The notes: generated by a model not told the origin, from the sequence alone. DNA of 64,000 nucleotides from Gamsiella multidivaricata (GCF_025024155.1 NW_026251814.1:36027-100026), one strand, 5' to 3'. Positions 37,301 through 50,020 are shown, counted from the first letter of the stretch. Translations and numbers: made by a program.

Positions 37301-39962
37301 AAGGAAAAAGAGCTCATCGTCATCGAGGGAATTCCGCCGGCTATTCGAGCCTTGAGTCCAGCGATTGGGAAAGGGATGATCATTTTTGGTGCGGACGAAA
37401 ACGGTTAGCAGACTTTTTTTTTTTTTTTTTCGCTGTATTCAACCCCCTCACCTCAGTGCCCTAGGGATGGGACACGACACGACACGACAGGTACAGGGCC
37501 CAGGAACCAATCATGAACCGCATCTAAGATCGCTATCTCCTTTCCTTCCCATGTTCTCTCTTTCTCTCGTAGTATTTGTCCACAGTTAGTCTGCATGTCT
37601 CTTTAAAGACAGCGGACGGGGAAAATCACAAAACGATTTCTGGATATGAATAGAATGAACGAACGACGCGTTCTTGATTATAACAAACAAACGATAAACA
37701 GAAACGACCTTAATCATGTCCAGGAATAACATATGAAGTAAAGACGGCCAGGAACAAGGAACCGCAAGCTAAAAAAATGAGCTCATTCGAAAGTGACTTT
37801 CTAGCGTCATTTCTGTAGGATGATGTCTATGAGGGCAGAAGGCGTGCGCCAGGGATGACGGTAGGTAGGTGTTGGTGGAACGATGAGCAGATATGGTTTT
37901 GTTTTTTCCATAAAGTGCATGTACAAGTATATGCAACTGGTTACGAACTGAATAAGGCACACACAAAAAAAAAAAAAAACTAAAACCGTGGGTCGTAAAT
38001 GAATTGGGTAATTGGAAATGAGAGAGCAAAGCAGAGAGCGGACACAAGGGTAGCCTGTGCAAAGTTCGATGAGTGAAGGTCTAATCTCTCCTATGTACGT
38101 TGACGACCCTGTGCATTTGTGTATGTTTGTGTGTGTGTGTGTGTTTGTTGGTACCGTGTTGAACGTTTCAGAGACACGAGCAGTCGATGATTGTCCACAC
38201 GGCGGACGGATCGGATTGATTTTGATAGATTTGCAGTACGTCCACTAGGGCATATCGACATCTAGTCTCGCAGAAAAAGGCGACGTTCTGCAATACGGCA
38301 GTAAGCAAGAAGGGTCTAGATTTTCCCCATACATCTTTCCATGCGAAATTCGCTCGTTCTAGCTTGTTTTTTTGGCCCTGACTCTGCACCCTGCAACAGG
38401 GCATACGACTAGCGCGTAAAAATGCTGTAGAGTTGACGCTAAATAGCCCCAGCGTCTATTTTGCAGTTTGCCAGGACCTGTTTGCAGGATGCAAAACTGG
38501 TCCAGGGAACTGCTTTTCCGTTCTACTTTGTCTAACTTAGTTTACTTTCCCCCGTCTTACTCGCTGGGAAGAGCTCTTGTCCTGTGTTTATTAAAAAAGA
38601 AATGGATTGGCTTCAAACCTTATCTCAGCGCGAGTGCGCTTCATGAACGCCGAGAACAAACCAATTCAACTTATTGGCCTTTGTAGGGTCTGCATGATGT
38701 CAGGACGGGCTTGAAGGAGGTTAAGGAGTGGTTGTGGTCACGACTCTTGATACTCTCCATTGTATTCAATGCGGATAAAACTATTGGGCCTAACGAGTCC
38801 TTATAATTTATTACAGTTTTGGGATGGGGGACCATAATGTGCTATGACATCACGCTATGTCCCACTAGACTACTTCTGGTCTCTTTTGTCTTGTTCGATT
38901 CAGTTATATGGAGATAGGGTGATAGATAGCAAGGTGCACTTGTTTATTCGTTCATGCAATATTAAAAAAGCAAACAACGTTCTTTCTAATTTTAAGGATA
39001 ACGCGATGACCAGGGTACCTCAGTCTGGGTGTGTGGGTCTCTCTCAAATATGGAGGATACATTCCTTAAATTCCACTCTCTGTCTGTCGGCAAAGTGTCA
39101 GATTTCACTCTTAGGTAAAGGAATCAGGTGCGCACAAGTCTACACGGATGAAACGGAAGACAGACGCGGCATGCCCCGGTCCATCCTTCTTATTAGTTTT
39201 TCTTTTACGTGTAGACTGGATTTTAGAATCGCTCCTGTTGACCGATCTTTCAGAACGTAATCCAGTCAGCCTATCGGTAGTCCTTTGCGTTGTAGACAAT
39301 GCGTGTGTACAAATGTGGTTATTATATGGGTAATAGAAGATGTTTTTTTATTGCTTCCAGGAGTGTGAAAAAACAAACATTTTGTCCGAGAAAAGGTACC
39401 ATGTGCTCGTACTGGGAGGGAGGGGGATGAGCAATACTTTCCCTAATTGACAGACATATCCGTCCTTGTTACTTGTTTCGCCTAAACTCAATACTCGCTA
39501 ATTACAGGAGGACTGTGCAGGTTATAATAAAGGTGCTCTTCCCCTCTTTGTTTTTTCTTTTTGCCTGTTGCTTTTTTTGTGAAATCTTGCATTAGGGTAC
39601 TCGTACAAGGTCGTACGAAAGACGGGCGATGGGGATGTGATGTCATGAGCAGCTCTGACAGAAGCGATCAACGAGGGCGACCCTCCTAGACTAGAGAATG
39701 AGGGCATCTCGATGACCCTGGACTAGCCGTGGATCGATGCTTTCTCGCCCCTCAAGGAATATGACATTAATATACTTTCCCGCTGTTTTGTTTCGTTCCC
39801 TGTCCCCCGGCCTCATGGCATTTTCATACATTGGGGGCTAACCTGTTGAAACTTCTTTTCTCGTGGGAAGCGCGCTGCACAGGAGGGAGCACGAGGATGC
39901 AGAACGCACATGTAGCTTCCCTCGTTTCTTGGATTTCCCAGCATGATTTTTGTTCGTGCAAC

Positions 39963-40047
39963 TGATTTTTTTGGTGAGACATTGTCAACTACAGGAGTAT
40001 TGCTTAACAAAATAGTCATAATTGACAATGTCCCACCAAAAAAATCA
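39963..40047. repeat. 26-bp inverted repeat with 33-nt loop
   Basis: Arms 39963-39988 and 40022-40047 are reverse complements with a single mismatch. The left arm starts TGATTTTTTTGGTGAG and ends ATTGTCAA. Flanks show no obvious target-site duplication. Possible readings are a strong transcript hairpin, a foldback element, or the end of a rolling-circle transposon. Confidence 0.8.
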
Positions 40048-40148
40048 ATCCGCTGATATCTCTGCTGAATACTGAACAGATTTTAGTTTACCGCCAGAGC
40101 AGATAAACTCAAAAATCATCATCTCACGAGAAAGCTGGTGTTGATTTT

Positions 40149-40182
40149 CGGCGAAACCGGTTTATAACCGGTTTTACCGCCG
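40149..40182. repeat. GC-rich hairpin next to the 26-bp inverted repeat
   Basis: CGGCGAAACCGGTTT, a short TATA-like loop, then AACCGGTTTTACCGCCG fold into a stem with a two-nucleotide bulge. It also repeats AACCGGTT in direct orientation. It lies 100 bp from the longer stem-loop. Confidence 0.6.
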
Positions 40183-41915
40183 TCAATATGCAAATGGAGG
40201 GAAGATGTCAATGCGGACAAGCAGCTCAAAATTACGCGTGCATGCATTCTTTTTCTTTTCTGTGCACAATTGTGACGAGGGCCACCGTTACCGGTCAAAG
40301 ATATACATCCCAAGGTAGACTACCAAAAACAACAACAAATGGATTATCGGTACATCGCATTTACTTTCTTTCTTTGGTCGTAAGCAACAGAAGCATTGGT
40401 GCAGCGCTGTTGCTGTTCTCCCCTGTTAGTCTGGCACACTAATTCGTAGCTCGCGCTTTCTGCCTCCGCCGATGTTAGCGCGAGGAGCCTCTCCATTGGT
40501 CTTTCGTGCAAGGACTCAATTGCCTCAAGGACCTATCCGATTCAGCAGGGACGCGTTCACGGTCTTTTGGTATCGTACTTTGCCATTTTTGTCTCGATAA
40601 AAATAAACACCGGCATTCCAAAGATCGGGTAGGCCTCTTATGCTTGCGCTCTTTGGGCGGACAAATGACAGACCAGAGGAGGAGAACGATTTGACGATGA
40701 AGGGGTGTGGAGTGTCCATGGAGTAGCTAATAGCAGCCCTAGGATCTTCAATCCCTGTCTACACACGTTATAGGTCATTAAAAGAAGAGAAGAAGAGAAG
40801 AGGAAAAAGGAACATCCTTGTCTCGAGTTCATACTGCGAGTGTGCTATTATCAACCGCAAAGCTTGCTTTGCCCTGTGCGAATCAGCTTTTTCTTTTAGG
40901 CTAAACAAGAGGTGGGCTGTGATGACTTGCCGGGTTGGGTGATACTGAGACAGAAAAAAAAAAATTCAAGTCGGTATCGCGTCCTAGACCGAGCCATAGG
41001 GCAGCAGTTTACTCCAGCTTCGTGCTTAATTGGCCATAGATCCGCGGCGGTGGGAGACGCGCGGTTCAGTCTTGAGTGTCCTTTACATGGCCTTCCTATT
41101 GAGTTCAGCAGTCGATCTGCTGCCGAGACAGCGAACCCAGGTCAGACACTGACTTGAACTTTGGCGTTTCATTCTAGGGTTTGCTCGCGGAATGAAGGGA
41201 GTAAGACAAGATAGATCCATGGCTTTGCAAGAACAATCGGCAAAGCATTATCCAATATCGTCGGAGGAATAATCATGCTCTTAAGCTGGGAAAGAAGACG
41301 TGTTTTCCTTTATGGTGTCGATAATAGTCTAGTCCCGTTAACAGCTGCCCTGTGTAGGTCATCATCAGCTGGCTCGTTCATGGAATGGGACTTTTGTTCA
41401 GGTAAACGAATTGAAACCCGCCGAGGTTGGCAGCCTTTTTCGTGCCTGTGCTGATAGTGGTGGTATATCATCCATAACATCATAGAGACAAATGTAATGT
41501 ATATGTATCAGCAGCTCTCGTTGGGAGGTGATGTAAAAGATGTAATAAACATACCGGCCTTTAGCCTGTTTTATTCAGTCGGTCGTTAATATCGTTAATG
41601 CAACGCACTATGGCACTATGGCAACTCGTGGCGTGTTCTTTGCTCCAGGGGAGCAACCACAGCAGCGGCCGAGTCGACGAAGAGGGCAAGGGGGACGAGG
41701 AGGACGAGGAGGGATCTCCATGCAGAGGAGGGTGGAGGAGGGAAAAGAGCGGCAGCATGGCCGACTCGCGACAGCAGGCGGGTCTCCCTCACACTCCCAC
41801 ACAGCGTGGCCATGAGAAGACCGAGTAGAGGGGTGTAAAGGTGTGTGCTGGGAGTCCAGTGCGTGAGAGTGAAAGTTGGCGTCATTTCTTAGCGTTAGCC
41901 TCGTTTGTGTTAGAT

Positions 41916-42114
41916 GCGACTGAATCCGATTCAATTGAGACGGAAGGGTTGTCTATTGAGCAGAGTATTCTAAAGCGCATCCCCCGATTCCACAGGGTCG
42001 AATCTGATTGAATGCGACTGAATAAGATTGGGCAGAGGCCCTCCATGTGCCTGACACCGCGCGACTGAATTGCAACTGAATAGCGACTGAATAGCGACTG
42101 AATAGCGACTGAAT
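41916..42114 (+). promoter_or_regulatory. Cluster of GCGACTGAAT repeats upstream of the bZIP gene
   Basis: Exact GCGACTGAAT occurs at 41916, 42014, 42061, 42083, 42094 and 42105, with a one-mismatch copy (GCAACTGAAT) at 42072. The last five are spaced exactly 11 bp apart, about one helical turn. GATTGAAT and GATTCAAT half-matches lie nearby. The cluster ends 36 bp before a TATA box, the position of an upstream activating or autoregulatory array. The binding factor is not known. Confidence 0.7.
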
Positions 42115-42149
42115 ACACAGGACGCAGACACCCCCCCGTCCGTTTCCCG

Positions 42150-42157
42150 TATATAAG
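42150..42157 (+). promoter_or_regulatory. TATA box of the bZIP gene
   Basis: TATATAAG at 42150-42157, followed by a pyrimidine-rich leader of roughly 280 nt with CTG, CCACT and C-run (42366-42386) simple repeats, leading to the ATG at 42467. Confidence 0.6.
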
Positions 42158-42466
42158 GACCCGCTCCTTCGAGGGTTTCTGGCCTTCCTTCTCCTCACTC
42201 ACGCTTTCTTTCTTCCATCTCTTCGGACCATCTGCTGCTGCTGCTGCTCTGTTTGCTTGCTTGCCTCGCTCTTCACCTCCACCGCCAGACACTCAGCGTG
42301 AACCCACTCCACTCCACTCCACTCACCCGCGAACACACTCTCTTCTCGCAGTCGCGTCTCTATCTCGTCTCCTCCCCCCCCCCCCCCCCCCCCCTCCCTC
42401 CACTGCAACAACACGGCGTCCACAAAAGCCCTCTTCTCTTGTCGTCCATCCACACCCTCTGCAACC

Positions 42467-43955
42467 ATGTCTCTCGAAACTGATATCCGCCGTGGTAAGT
42501 CACAGCGACCCTCTCCTCCGACAATTAATCATCTCGGCCAGCGTGCGCCTGTTTCGCCCTGGTGGATGATGTGTATGATGGTATGATCCATATCCAGTGT
42601 ACTCACTGTGACCTTCTTTTTTTCCTTGCCCTCCAGACACCAACCCTACGCCCACACGGTTCCTCCTGGAGTGTGGGGCCTTTACCCCGGGATTCGGCCT
42701 CAGCCTCGACAACTACAACCCGTTCGACGCCAGCCTCAAGTTCCTCAACACTGGAACGCCAAAAGCTGAGCTCAACCCCTTCGACTCCTCCTTCAAAGCC
42801 CCGTCCTCAGCCGTCGCGGTCATCAACAGCTCCAACTCCAATTCCGACTCCAGCCCCAGCTCCGCCCAGGTCTCCCAAAACAACCAGCAGGGAAATGAAA
42901 AGCAGCGCAATTTCGACCGCCATCCCTGGGCCGACATCATGTTTGACGAGACCTACATGCCTATGCCGCCACAGATGTCCCCGGGTCTCTCTCCCTCGTC
43001 ATCTTCGAGCGCGTCTCCCTCGCCACCAATTCGCTCTCCTCCTCCCCAGACTATCTCTTTGAACCAGTTCCATCCTTCCATGGCCACTGATGCGCACACT
43101 ACCCGCACACATGCCTACGACCACAGCCTCGTCTTTGAAAACCGCGCTGATGCCAAGGAACTGAGCCACAACAAGCCCAGCCACGCACAGTTCCCGCGCG
43201 AGACTCTTGCTCCCAGCGAAATCCATAACACACATCCTGTCAAGGCTGCTCGTGATGTTGAACATCATCCCGACAACAGCCGTATGGACCTTGATGACGA
43301 TGAGGACGAAGAGGACGATCGTGAGGAAAGACACGAGACTGAAGAGTATGATTCAGACGTCGACCAAGATCCCAGCGACCAATACAACGATAGCGGTGTG
43401 GATTCTGCCATGTCAGCACTTGCTATGCGCCGATTCTCGACCATGAGCGACGTCCAATCAAATGCCGCCTTCGACAATGATTCCCACACCTCAACCAAAG
43501 CTTCCAAGGCAACGGGCAAGGCTGCAAAGGCTGCCAAGTCATCAAAGAAGGCTGCCGCCGCCATGAACGCTGCTATTGCTGCCGGCGCTCGTAAGACGAA
43601 AGGAGCAGTATCCAAGTCCTCCTCCCGCAAGCGCTCATCCGAAGACGACTCGCCAGAGGCGAAGCGCCAGAAGTTTTTGGAGCGCAACCGCATGGCTGCC
43701 TCCAAGTGCCGCGAAAAGAAGAGGTTACAGACACTCAAGACCATCTCGGACGCAGACGAGATTACTGCGAGGAACCAGGCCCTGCATGAGACACTTGATC
43801 AGCTGCAGGAGGAGGTCCGCCGGCTCAAGAACCAGATTCTTGGACATCGCGATTGCGGGTGTGATGTGATCCAGAAGTTCGTGAAGACCAGCTTTGGCTA
43901 TAACGCACCATCGGCCTCAACATACGCTGTACCACCAATGCAGCCTCACTATTGA
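42467..43955 (+). CDS. ATF/CREB-type bZIP transcription factor, two exons
   Basis: Exons 42467-42494 and 42637-43955 join in frame to 448 residues. The N-terminal part carries TRFLLECGAFTPGFGL, NPFDASLKFL and NPFDSSFK, which resemble the NPFExSF motifs of Atf1/Sko1-type factors. Middle: Ser/Pro-rich stretches, an acidic block (DLDDDEDEEDDREE) and an Ala/Lys-rich block. C-terminal bZIP at about 345-410: basic region KFLERNRMAASKCREKKRLQ with the N-x3-(S/A)KCR signature of ATF/CREB, then a leucine zipper (ITARNQALHETLDQLQEEVRRLKNQI) and the HRDCGC tail also seen in ATF2-like proteins. It should bind CRE-like DNA as a dimer in the nucleus. In other fungi this class acts below the Hog1/Sty1 MAP kinase. 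Ser-Pro sites are abundant in the N-terminal half (possible MAPK targets, inference). Confidence 0.9.
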
Positions 43956-46900
43956 TTAACGACCACGAACCACGAACCACGACCATCACAGCATACCTTT
44001 TCCGCGCACGCATCCACTTCAACCATTTGACGTACTTCTCGGGTGCACGCTTTATTCAGCATTAATGGCATCTTCCCTTTAGTTATGTCCACATTGTATT
44101 ATAGTCTTTTCTGTGGATCATTGTTCCCACTTGTTTTCTTGCATTTGTTTCGCAAAACCATCCTTGGGCCTTTTTTTCATTTCTCTTGCATTGTAAATAT
44201 CAAACGAAACACAGGTCCATAATAAAAAAATTCAAAAGAGAAAAAACGTCTGCTTGCGATTGTAGTGTTATTATTTAATCCCCTCCTTCGTTTATTTTTT
44301 TTGTGGGGGGAGAGAGGTCTCTTCAACTGTTCTGATGGGGCCAGACCTTCCTTCCTTCCTTCCTTTCTCCTCCCGGTTTGGTGTCTAAAATAGATGCGCA
44401 AGTTCAGCATTGTTGTCAGCAAAATTGCGTAAAACTTTGCTAAGACCGGAACCCACCCAGATCTTGGTGAAATTTCACAAATGAGACCATTCGTCATTTT
44501 CGAAGACTCTTTAACTAGTCGCATTTTTTTAGTCACTTTTAGTCTGTTCCTTTAAAAAAAAAAGTGGCATAAGTTCGGGGCATGTGAGGGCCGCTCGTCC
44601 CCCAGACTTCTTTGATTCCCCGGATAAAAGTTGCGCGCCGTGCGTTGTTGCCCAAGGAAGGTCCTTGCAATTAATGACAATTAGTCTCGAAAGCATGCTT
44701 ACCAGTTAGCTATACTATTCATGGAAATCAGTTGACAGACAACTCTCCTCCCCCCTCTCCACTTTCCCCGACTGACTGCTTTGTACTTTGACAGCTGTCG
44801 CCGTCAAGTCGGAGACGCGCAATGGAGGGGAAAGACGCACGCGCGCGTGTGTGTTTGTGTGAGGGGGAGACAGCTAGTCCACCGACGCGACATGGTGAAT
44901 CGACCGTGCGATTCCAATTCGGCACTTCATACTGAGATGCTGTGCGGTATTCAAAATCGCGTCAAGCTCGACTGTGTAACGCCGTTGCTCTTACAGACTT
45001 GCTATTGACGCGCCGTAAAATGAAGTGAGGCATTGCTTGCTTCACTTTTTTTTTTGCCGGTGGGTGGGTGGAGAGAAGGGGTCTATAACTCAAAAGCTTT
45101 AGCGTCAGGATGGAAAGTTCGTGGTCTGCCCGGACTAATCGAGGAGACGAGGTAATGAAGAGAGTACTGGCCCACGGCCCCTAAAGCCCCAACAATCCCA
45201 ACAATGTCCATGTCGATGCCAAGTCTCTGTATTTCAACGTGGTGAGGGCATGTCACGTTCCTTCGGTGTTTTGTTGAAAGAGGTTTTGCTTGCATCCACG
45301 CCAAAACGGCGCTTAGCCTCTACCCCTGCCTCAGTCTTGGCTATAGCAGCAACGCGCTGAATGACATACACGCGACCATAGCATCTCGACCTGACACGAC
45401 GGTCCGATTATTCGTTAGCGACAAAAGCTGTTAATAATAATATGTATAAAAACAACAACAATAGCTGGTATTACAATGGTGATCCTGCTTTGAAGTTGTG
45501 ACAGATTACCTCTCGTTGCTTTTTGCCTGTCTTCATGGTGTGACATCTTTATACTCCTGTAACACAATATCTGGAGCTCTTATCCGTTTCAAAGGGTCAA
45601 AAGAACGTGACGAACGGATCAGTAGGTTGACAAAGGTCGCTCGGCGACAAATTTCTTCACCTTTTTGACTAGTGATAGCGACTTGATTGCTTACAAGGAC
45701 GCGTGGAACGTGATCACGCATGTACATGTAGATCGCGCCCACGAACTCGCTGCCTTCTGCAAGTCGGAGCTGCTCTCTTCATCGAACCTGGTCACTAAGC
45801 GGCATCTGTTGATTCGTAGCAATCGTTATCAAGAGTAATTACGTTGAAGGAATAGCGTGGCTCGAGATAAAGCGCAACTCCAGACGCGTCCCTGGCCTAG
45901 TGGCAGATCCTGGTACCTGCAAGATCTCCTTTGCCAATATCGTCACTCGATATCTTCACCATATTCAAGGGCGTGGTAAGGTTCTTTCCGATTCTTAGCA
46001 TGCAGTCTTCGCGTTCGTGGTCGTGGGGACGAACTGGTCGATATAACTCTGCCAACTGGGTCTTACGACGAGGTCTCCATCTTGCTGCGGAGGTTACAGG
46101 TGTACAATCCTGTAGTTTGAAGTCGGAATTAGCAATGACAGGTTCAAGCAACACAGCCGCCCGTGGGGCAGACGACGGCGATACTGAAGGCTCCCATACA
46201 CAACAGGGTCAATGCCAGGTTATACCCACTAGTACCCGGGCCAGATCATGAACAAGCATAACGAAGCGACGTGACAAGCCGTCCAAGTAATTCTGCGTAC
46301 TTGAATCGAAAGATGCGACCAAGTACCGTTATTATGTCCTTCTAGCATGAACGGTACCAAATTTCTCATTTATTCGCTAAGTTCAAGTAGTTTAAAACTT
46401 TACCAAGCATTTACGCTACTCGCCCTGCACCTTCCAAGGTATCTGGAGAGCCAGTCTTGCATCATAAGAGAGCATCTGCAAGACTTGGTCATTGCAGAGC
46501 CTCGACAGCCCAAGCCTAAGGACAAGCCAGTGGATTAAGTTCCAGCAAGGTTTTTGAAGTCAGAGAACACAGATAAGAAACCGAACAAGGGCAAAGATTT
46601 CTGTGTTCACAAAGACTATTTTCCCGGCGCGTATTCAAGGCTGTTGTGCTGAATGTCCAGAGTGGCTGTATCAAATACGCGACAATTTTGACCGCGCGTG
46701 AAGCTTTTGCTATCATGGCAGGGATTTAGGAATCCGTCCGTCCACACTTTAAGCGAGGCTGGTAGATTGTTTCTCCTCGCCCATCGAGTAATTTTTTTTT
46801 TTGTACAGGACCCTCCCTCCTTCCCACAGCCAGACGAGACAGAGGAAAACAATACCGAGTCAGGCAGAAGGCCCGATATAGGACTAGGCATCAGGAGCAA

Positions 46901-49900
46901 TTACGGGGCCCAAGGATGATGAACAAGGCCTATTGGACGTCCACCTCAATCGTCAGGCATGGCCAGACATTTATATGAAACCTCTGATACCGCTTTATTT
47001 TGAACGGCTCCATCTCCTCTACAGCTGACCGAGCGATAAAGGATTCAGCAGCCAAGGAAGCACGTCGATTGGTCATTGGGTTAATATCACAGCATGAAAC
47101 GCGTCATCCCAGACCTCAGGCCTCTGGACCCGGACACGCCGCTCCGTGTTGTTGTGCAATTCGGTCTAGCGGTAAACATCCACATCACGTTGATCCGATC
47201 GTAATTTTCTTTACATGACCCTTTTGTCAATAATATATTTGTTACACCGCAATGCAGATCCTTTGAATGTTATTTTGCGTTGTAAGGTAGATGAAAAGGG
47301 CGGAAGATGTTTATCCCGAAGCTGGACCTTGTCTTTAGCTCCAATGATGATAAACTTACCGACCCTGAGCAGGATCGGGAAACCGAGCCACAGCAGGACC
47401 CGGATGAGCAACTCCCAAGGAGCGAATGCGGGCGGGCAAGCTATCGATGACTCGCAGGGCGCGATTTGAGAAGAAATAAATCCGTAGAGTGGTGGAAGTA
47501 GTTCCATAACTTGCCAGCAGAGGTCCAGCCCGTATTCAATTCCACCGCCAGATTCGCCGGCACGTTTCTAGCTGTCCCAAAGAGACCTCCTTGGTGTACG
47601 TTCCTGTTACGGAGGGGTGGTTCAGAAGCGTGGAAACGCACGCACCCAACTCGGTCGTTTCTTTGGCGGAAAATTTAGCCGTCTGTCGGAGGTCGTGACA
47701 CAATTTATGCAGAGAGCAGCAGGCACCAGACTTCATACAAATACCATGGAGAGACCCGCGACTGAAACATACGGGCTCAAACTAATGGAAGATTATATAC
47801 GTCGATAAGAGATTTGAGTCCTTGAGAAGTCGCTGTGAATTTGCGTCCTCTTCATCGCCTTTATCAGCGCCGCCCGAGTCCCCCCCCCCCCCCCCACAGC
47901 ATCTGTTCGTTCGCGGCACGCTCTCTCTCCGTCTACCTTTAAACGGACAGCACGCGAGCAGATGCCAGCGCTTTCGACACCAGATCTGCGTGGGCGTCAA
48001 GCATGGCAATGACCAACGTACAGGATATCGGCAAGCGCCTTCCAGACCGGAACTCCGTGATTGGCGTTGATCCTGGCGAGGTCATCTCAGCTCTGTTTTG
48101 TGGTATTGATCCTTAGAATATCACAGGCGGTACCAGCCTGTATTGTCTCACCGTCGAGCGATTGTACAACTGGAGCGTCGGAGCACAAGCACCAGCATCC
48201 AGACGACAATCAATATTTTGATCGAGACAAATTTCGTTACCTTAACAAGAAAGACTCGGAGATGGGATTGTCCCATGGAACTGCCCGCCATTTCTGAGCT
48301 CGAGAGACCACTGCCAGAGACAGGGCTCAAACAATGATGGTACGTCAAAGACTCCAACAAAAGAAGAAGCGACGGTCAGGGGAGAGTGCCAAGGCAAGCC
48401 ATGTGGTTTGGGTTCGTGCACGGCACGCCGGTTGAAGTTAGTTGATCCAGGAGGATTTCCCATTCGGGAACCAACGAGAAATACGCTGCTCGGGTTTTTT
48501 TGTTCTAAAGGTAATATTAAATCCAAATACCGCCTACCAGGTTGACTTTGTTGCACAAGGAATATAGACATATACACTTCAAAAGTCAAGAAAGCGTTTT
48601 TACCTGTTTCTCCGATGCTTATCTATGCTGTTGGCGCCTGTAACATTGCAAATATCGGGTCGTTCATGGATCATGTATCAGGAACACTCATCGGGTCGCC
48701 TCCAAAAAATTTAGGTTGTTGGAGCCAAGGGATAGAGTCCTCGTCAAATACAAAAAGCTATTTAACTGAATGAATACCCCTACCTTTTATGGGGCCAGTA
48801 ACAATTGACGCGTTAACGCGCTCGATGGAAGTCAAAGGCAGATGTAGTTGGGTGTAGTTGATAAGCGGTGGAAGGAGATGTGAAAGTTGTTACTTGGTCG
48901 CGGGCGGCTTGCCCCATGTGTACGTTAAAGCGCAATTCTATTTATTGAATTGACACGTTATTCTTAAAAATATAATGTGTCGGGACTTTCTGACGAAGGA
49001 TTCTACTATGCGATGCAGAAGTTTGTTCTATCGTACCAAAACGCGTATTTTTTTTACGTATGCGGTTGTGCTATCGTTTTGTGATAGTTCATACAGGTCG
49101 ACAATCTATTGGTGCCAGTGAGCTGTAGTAGTCTGTGGAGGGGGCGATCTTTGCATTTTTTTTTTTTACGTTGTTCTCTCGCTCTAGTGCTGTATATACG
49201 GAGAAAAGAGAACGAAGGAGGTGGGTGTAGAACAATTTCTGGAAATCGGAGCTTAGGGGAGGGGACGTCTGTGCAGGGGTGCTGACGATTTGTGCCGAGA
49301 TGCTGGTAAGAAGGATCTCTTCGTGATCGTCTCAATGTTTTTTCGTTCGTAGGGAATGTATAGAGGAGGCAGGGGTAGAGACAGAATGCGAGAGGGAGGA
49401 AGGTGGAAAGGGAATGGAACAGATTGTCTGAGTGTATGGAGCATAGGGAAGCATTAGGTGTTGCTGCGAAACAAAAAGAAGAAGAGAATGCTGTTTATAC
49501 ATCTAGGCGACGGGAAGGACAGAGAGACCATTCGGCGCGGTATACGCAGATGTGCTGATAGTAGTTGGTCTGCCTAGGCGCGGAGACATGTTTGCATATT
49601 AGGAAAGGGGACGAGTGAGTGGATGGGGACGAAGAACGGTGCAGAGAGCAGAGAGCATTGGGCCAGGAGGGTGGGGAACGGCCGAGAGGTAGAGAGGTCA
49701 AGAGGCAAACGTACGTACATTGGGAGGGTGAGAGAGTGAGAGAGAGAGCGAGAGTGAGAGCACTCGCTCAAGCTTCGTTCTGTGTACTTGCATCTTTTTT
49801 TTTCATACCCTTTTTCCAGATTCAAAACCTCATCTCTTTCCTCCCTTCCCTTCTTCTCTCCCCCATCGCCCTCCTTCCTCTCCTCACCATCTCCTCACCT

Positions 49901-50020
49901 GTGCTTCTTCATCTATAGTCTAGCTGATCCTCCCCGCAAGCGCCACCATTCCCTTCCCTTCCGCAGCACTCTCTCATCCTTTCCACCTAATCAGCCCTCC
50001 CTCCCTCCCTCCCATACACA
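43956..50020. other. Gene-poor interval of 6.1 kb
   Basis: Apart from the bZIP 3' flank (to about 44230) and the YPD1 leader (from about 49790), no intact gene was recognised. The segment 45.8-48.4 kb has a more coding-like texture than its flanks, with many short open frames broken by stops, and contains the RuvC-like fragment at 48009-48337. A C-run lies at 47881-47895 and a T-run near 49158-49167. GA-rich simple sequence occupies about 49720-49770. Confidence 0.4.
48009..48337 (+). pseudogene. Decayed fragment with RuvC-I-like motif, possibly Fanzor/TnpB-like
   Basis: From 48009 the frame reads RLPDRNSVIGVDPGEVISAL, then FCGIDP and a stop at 48114, resuming to LTVERLYNWSV before another stop at 48219. 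A shifted frame (48143-48337) gives RRWDCPMELPAISELERPLP. The VIGVDPGE..SA.F pattern fits the first catalytic motif (RuvC-I, with Asp) of TnpB/Fanzor-type nucleases and related transposon proteins, and the ELPAI..LE..LP segment recalls the same kind of Mucoromycota protein as I remember it. No zinc ribbon (CPxC) or RuvC-II/III was found downstream. At least two stops and one frameshift make it non-functional. Other RNase H-fold families could give this motif. Confidence 0.35.

Larger units (their letters stand above)
34261..42466. other. Gene-poor interval of 8.2 kb
   Basis: No gene recognised on either strand. Open frames of 60-138 codons (for example plus 38844-39260 and minus 41608-41934) show no family motif. 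The stretch is full of simple sequence: an 11-bp repeat at 34335-34386, GAGT repeats 34920-34943, T-run 35045-35065, C-run 35166-35178, A-run 35939-35960, TTAG repeats near 35642. It also carries the stem-loop at 39963-40047 and the hairpin at 40149-40182. The final 600 bp are the bZIP promoter and leader. Confidence 0.4.

Noticed and set aside
45885..45910. TGGCCTAGTGGC, an A-box-like word
   Set aside because: The expected B-box is missing within 100 bp and neither the D-arm nor the acceptor folds.
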